A stretch of 7,510 nt of DNA from CAYSUS01 sp964434165. Lineage in GTDB: Bacteria; Planctomycetota; Planctomycetia; Pirellulales; Thermoguttaceae. Position numbers and translations under genes: made by a program. Each line of letters starts with the position of its first letter. The stretch's first letter is position 1. Below, one piece after another: positions 4,587 through 7,510 of the stretch. The DNA lies in contig CAYSUS010000193.1 of the NCBI GenBank assembly GCA_964434165.1, forward strand, positions 1 to 7,510, given 5' to 3'. The notes under the pieces were generated by a model. The model made no database searches and was not told where the DNA came from. It saw only the letters and a list, made by a program, of their open reading frames with translations.

Positions 4587-7247
4587 TTACTTGACCGTGA
4601 CGAGCGTTTGCACCAGGGTCTCGGCCGGCAGGTCGGGCGGGAGCACGACGGACACGTAGTCGGCGATCGCCTGGTTGTAGTCGGTCAGCGTTTGCAGGAA
4701 GGCCAGGGTCTGCTCCTGCTGGTGGCGCACCGTCTGGAGCACCTCGGCCAGGCCCCGCGTGCCGGTTTGGTAGGCGTCGGTGAGCGACGCCCGGGCGAGA
4801 TCGGCCTCGACCACGGCGTCGGCCTGCTGCGTGAGACTCTCGTACAGGGCGGGGATGAGCGAGGCGCTGCGGCGCACGGGCCAGGATTTCAGTAGCTCCT
4901 CGGGCCGCGCCTGGAGCCTCATGGAATACGGGCCGCTGTGAGGCGCGGTGTCGGGCACGGGCCAGGGCGCGTCCAGCGCCATGCCCGCCCGACGCGCGAG
5001 CCGGTAGCGGGACGAGAGCAACCGGACCTGCCAGTCCAGCAGGTCGGCGTCGGTGGCCGTGCGCGCGGCCCGGAGCCGGAGCATGGCCTCGGCCCCCAAG
5101 GGCCGGTTGCGAGCCGCCAGCGCGAGCGGCGCGAGGTTGCGGAGGATCTCTACCTGCTGCGCAACCGCTTGCTGCGCGGCCGCGTCCTGTCGGCAATCCC
5201 AGTAGGATTCGATGACCTCGCGGCGGCGCGGGGCGGGAAGGCTCCTGAAGCACTCCTGAAGGGAAACCGTCGCTGCGCCGTCGTCGGCCCCCGTGCGGTC
5301 CCAGTGAAGCGCGGCGGCAAGCTGTTTCGCGCGCACAGCCCCTGACAGCTCGGCCAGCCCGGCGTAAAGGGCCGAGGTCGTCCCGGCCGATGCAACGGCC
5401 GCCGCGCCGTCAATCGGTTTGCGCGCGGCGCGAGTCGTGGGGGCCGCCTCTTCAGAGGGCTCGGTCGAGGAGGAGGGGGCCTCGGCCGGACCTCGCTCGG
5501 CCGCCGGCTCCGTGTTGCGCAGCGGCACGATGCGGGTGGGCAGGGCGAACGGGTCCTCGATCCGCCCGCTCGACGGTTTCTCGGGCACCGAAGAGCCGGA
5601 AGGAAGGCCGGCCGGGTTGGGAGTGTCGTTGGAAACGGAGCTGGCCGGGCTTGCCAGACGCCGCTCGAAGGCGTCCCATCGCGGGGCCTCGGCCGCCGCA
5701 GCGTCGGGCGCCTGCACGGGCTCGGCAGTCGGCTCAAAGCCCGGCACGCTCCACCGCCGCGGGATCGCACTTCCGGTCTGGGGGGCGGTGTCGGCTTCGG
5801 AGCGCGGCGGAGCAGGGGGCGCCTCCTTCGCGCCGGGCAGCGGGACGGTGGTGCCCGTGGGGGACTCAAGCGGCGGGGCCGGGGTCGGTTCCTCGGGCAT
5901 GGGCGTGGGCACGAGCTTGGGAGCCGGAGTCGGAGTGGGCTGCAATTCCGACTCCACGGGGCTCCGCTCGGGGGCCGGCGCGGGCTGGAGCGATTCGCGC
6001 GGCGGGGCCAGCGTAGGCTCGCCGCGCGGGGCGGGCCGGGTCCATTGCGGGGCCTCGGCCGCCGGGGCGTTGAACGTGGCGGGCTCCACGGCAGGGTCCG
6101 GCACGAGGTCCGCCCGGTCGGCCCGGCCGGCGGGCAGCGGACGAAGCGGCCGGTCGGAAATCGCGGAGGGCATGATGAGCATGGCGACCAGCGCGCGGCC
6201 CCGGACCGTCGGCGGGGCTACGGCGAGGGCGTATTCCGCGATCTCCCGGTTGTATTGGAAGACCGATTCGAGCAGGGCCTCGCGCTGCCGGCTCCACTGC
6301 TGGTGGCAGGCAAGAACGGTGGCGAGGTCGCCGCGCCCTGCCCGACAGGCATCGGCGGCAGCCACCGCGGCATCCTGGGCCGCCAGCACGGCGGTGGCGC
6401 GGGCATCGATCGCCCGACAGCGAACCGGGAGTGTGCGGTCGAGCAGTCGCGTCCGGCCGGGCGGGATGCGCGCGGCGAACAAACGGTCGAAGTGGGTGTG
6501 ATACACCCCGATGTGCGGCGGATCGGCGGGTAGCGGCAACTCGGCCCCCTGGGCGAGCGACGCCTTCTCGGCCAGCTCGTGCTGGGCCTTGACCGCGGCG
6601 ACCTCTGCCGACCGCAAAGCCGCCTTGGCCGAGGTCTGGAGATTGTGCAAGGCGATGGAGTCGCGCGAAGGGGCCGAGACCGCCTCCAGCCAGGCCGACT
6701 CCTCGTGCTTCCAGTTGTGCGCGGCCACGGCCGCGGCAAGACGCCAGTAGGCCAGGGTAATCTCGAGTTGAGTCGCGCGGTCGGCGGTGTCGCCGAGCAT
6801 CTCCAGGAGGGTCACCTGCCGCCCCTGGAGCGAGCTCTCCGCCGGCAGCTTCAGGGCTGCCGCGACCATCTCGGGCGGCGTGATCTTAGGTGCGGAAGGC
6901 TCGGCGCCCGGCTGACCCGACGATGCCGGATCGGACGAATCGCGCGCCGCCTCCGAGCCCGCGCGAAGGGACTGAAGGTCGGAGCCGGCCCCAGGCGCGC
7001 TGCGCGTGGCGGTCGGGCTCGGCTCGACGTGCGCCCCGTCGCGCGCGGCGGGCGCAACGCCCGGCGCCAGGGTTGGAAGGGCCGCAGCATCCGGTTCGGC
7101 CACGGCGCCGGTCGGCCCCCCGAAGGCTCCGCGCGAGCCCCCTATCGAGTGTCGCGCGGGGGCAGTCGTTGGGGCGAGGTCGGAGTGAGCCGGTCCGCTC
7201 TGACCGAGAAATGCCCACGTGAGAACCAGACAGGTCATCCCATCCAT
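4587..7247 (-). CDS. Large exported protein with two TolC-like helical modules and a proline-rich linker
   Basis: Predicted 886-residue protein on the minus strand. The N-terminus has a short hydrophobic signal (about residues 4-16, MTCLVLTWAFLG) and then an Ala/Pro/Ser-rich region to about 125. Module 1 (about 141-358) and module 2 (about 656-883) share the same order of landmarks: a Tyr-Trp pair in a helix (167-168; 682-683), a GVY or GPY turn, a GRGDLATVL or GTRGLAEVL stretch, then YNREIAEY (332-339) or YNQAIADY (857-864) and a Val-Pro-Pro tail. These landmarks resemble helical parts of TolC/outer-membrane efflux proteins, but beta-barrel strands are not obvious, so membrane-channel function is uncertain. 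The linker between them (about 359-655) is rich in Pro, Ala, Glu and Thr. Start ATG 7247 has AGAGG seven bases upstream; the frame is open to 7331 without a better site. It is convergent with the oxidoreductase, with 12 bases between the stops. A periplasmic or envelope-spanning structural role is inference. Confidence 0.8.
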   Translation of the reverse strand: MDGMTCLVLTWAFLGQSGPAHSDLAPTTAPARHSIGGSRGAFGGPTGAVAEPDAAALPTLAPGVAPAARDGAHVEPSPTATRSAPGAGSDLQSLRAGSEAARDSSDPASSGQPGAEPSAPKITPPEMVAAALKLPAESSLQGRQVTLLEMLGDTADRATQLEITLAYWRLAAAVAAHNWKHEESAWLEAVSAPSRDSIALHNLQTSAKAALRSAEVAAVKAQHELAEKASLAQGAELPLPADPPHIGVYHTHFDRLFAARIPPGRTRLLDRTLPVRCRAIDARATAVLAAQDAAVAAADACRAGRGDLATVLACHQQWSRQREALLESVFQYNREIAEYALAVAPPTVRGRALVAMLIMPSAISDRPLRPLPAGRADRADLVPDPAVEPATFNAPAAEAPQWTRPAPRGEPTLAPPRESLQPAPAPERSPVESELQPTPTPAPKLVPTPMPEEPTPAPPLESPTGTTVPLPGAKEAPPAPPRSEADTAPQTGSAIPRRWSVPGFEPTAEPVQAPDAAAAEAPRWDAFERRLASPASSVSNDTPNPAGLPSGSSVPEKPSSGRIEDPFALPTRIVPLRNTEPAAERGPAEAPSSSTEPSEEAAPTTRAARKPIDGAAAVASAGTTSALYAGLAELSGAVRAKQLAAALHWDRTGADDGAATVSLQECFRSLPAPRRREVIESYWDCRQDAAAQQAVAQQVEILRNLAPLALAARNRPLGAEAMLRLRAARTATDADLLDWQVRLLSSRYRLARRAGMALDAPWPVPDTAPHSGPYSMRLQARPEELLKSWPVRRSASLIPALYESLTQQADAVVEADLARASLTDAYQTGTRGLAEVLQTVRHQQEQTLAFLQTLTDYNQAIADYVSVVLPPDLPAETLVQTLVTVK
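5676..5702. repeat. Linker repeat, copy 1
   Basis: This 27-base stretch matches 6042-6068 at 24 of 27 positions. On the minus strand it encodes an AAEAPRW motif in the proline-rich linker, which matches AAEAPQW in the other copy. It indicates internal duplication within the linker. Confidence 0.6.
6042..6068. repeat. Linker repeat, copy 2
   Basis: Partner of 5676-5702 (24 of 27 bases identical, same orientation), about 366 bases away. It encodes AAEAPQW on the minus strand. The surrounding protein also keeps a rough pattern of a Pro-rich run followed by Glu-Ala-Pro-x-Trp, so the duplicated unit may be larger and diverged. Confidence 0.6.
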
Positions 7248-7254
7248 AGCGTGA

Positions 7255-7259
7255 CCTCT
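7255..7259 (-). promoter_or_regulatory. Ribosome binding site for the double TolC-like gene
   Basis: On the minus strand this reads AGAGG, seven bases before ATG 7247. It decides between this start, a second ATG at 7238, and the longer reading from 7331, which would place 28 Arg-rich residues ahead of the signal peptide. Confidence 0.5.
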
Positions 7260-7510
7260 GAAGCAGGAAGTGGAGTGGACGCGGGGATTTAAGGCGACGG
7301 ATAGCCTGCCATCTCCGCGGCGATCCGTCAATCCGAGTTCTCACGCGCCGGGGGCGGGTTTGCAGGAGCGATGGATTCGCGTCGTTGTAAGGACGCTAAG
7401 GCGCCGTCCACGATCCTGCGAGGGAGTGTCACTGGCCGGGACACAGCGCGGAGAGGCTAGTGTTCTGATTCAGAGTTAGCGGAACCTATGGAGGGTTGTG
7501 GGGTTTCATC
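7260..7510. other. Upstream region of the double TolC-like gene, no gene supported
   Basis: No convincing reading frame is seen on either strand. On the minus strand TTGACG (7331-7326) could be a -35 box, but the nearest -10-like hexamer TATCCG (7303-7298) is 22 bases away, which is too far for a standard promoter. A short perfect hairpin GTGTC/GACAC lies at 7426-7444 with a nine-base loop. An ATG at 7488 runs off the edge without a clear ribosome binding site. Confidence 0.35.

Noticed and set aside
5419..6501. A 360-codon plus-strand frame inside the double TolC-like gene
   Set aside because: It is Ala/Gly/Ser/Arg-rich and mirrors the minus-strand proline-rich linker. It has no domain signature and no ribosome binding site.
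7298..7331. A sigma-70-like promoter for the minus-strand gene (TTGACG and TATCCG)
   Set aside because: The 22-base spacer is outside the usual 16-18 range and the -10 match is weak.
1..7510. CRISPR array, rRNA or tRNA genes, and insertion-sequence transposases
   Set aside because: No regularly spaced direct repeats, no conserved RNA core sequences and no transposase motifs were seen on either strand.

Overview
The window looks like chromosomal DNA of a planctomycete-type bacterium. Four things point there: GC-rich coding sequence from about position 1700 onward; a twin-arginine-exported Gfo/Idh/MocA oxidoreductase of the kind amplified in Planctomycetota; a degraded helical module recognised as common in planctomycete proteins; and a very long Pro/Ala-rich exported protein with TolC-like helices. 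This assignment rests on recognition by eye, not on a search.

Layout. Positions 1-1601 hold one lower-GC gene (roughly 52-57% by spot count) for an uncharacterised protein. It has an N-terminal peptidoglycan-binding-like module and a hydrophobic C-terminal half, and its best start is ATG 228. Positions 1602-2149 hold no intact gene, only a remnant of a helical planctomycete module (about 1722-1975). Then three plus-strand genes follow: a small putative lipoprotein (2150-2566), a SixA-type phosphohistidine phosphatase (2590-3084, GTG start, 23 bases after the previous gene) and, beyond a 170-base gap, a TAT-exported oxidoreductase (3255-4574). That gap carries a long imperfect palindrome (3166-3230) resembling the REP-like elements scattered in bacterial genomes. 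Running convergently on the minus strand, with only 12 bases between stop codons, is an 886-residue exported protein (7247-4587) made of two TolC-like helical modules joined by a roughly 300-residue proline-rich linker. Positions 7248-7510 contain its ribosome binding site and no gene that I can support.

Functional view. The genes do not form an obvious single pathway. The lipoprotein and sixA may be co-transcribed. The oxidoreductase and the double TolC-like protein are both predicted to be exported, but nothing in the sequence ties them together. The most novel content is the first gene, which differs from the rest in composition and sits beside a gene remnant, consistent with an insertion or recombination boundary. 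Its N-terminal module resembles, from memory, modules on cargo-like proteins associated with extracellular contractile injection systems. No injection-system, toxin/immunity or defence operon is visible in this window, so no complete new system can be claimed.
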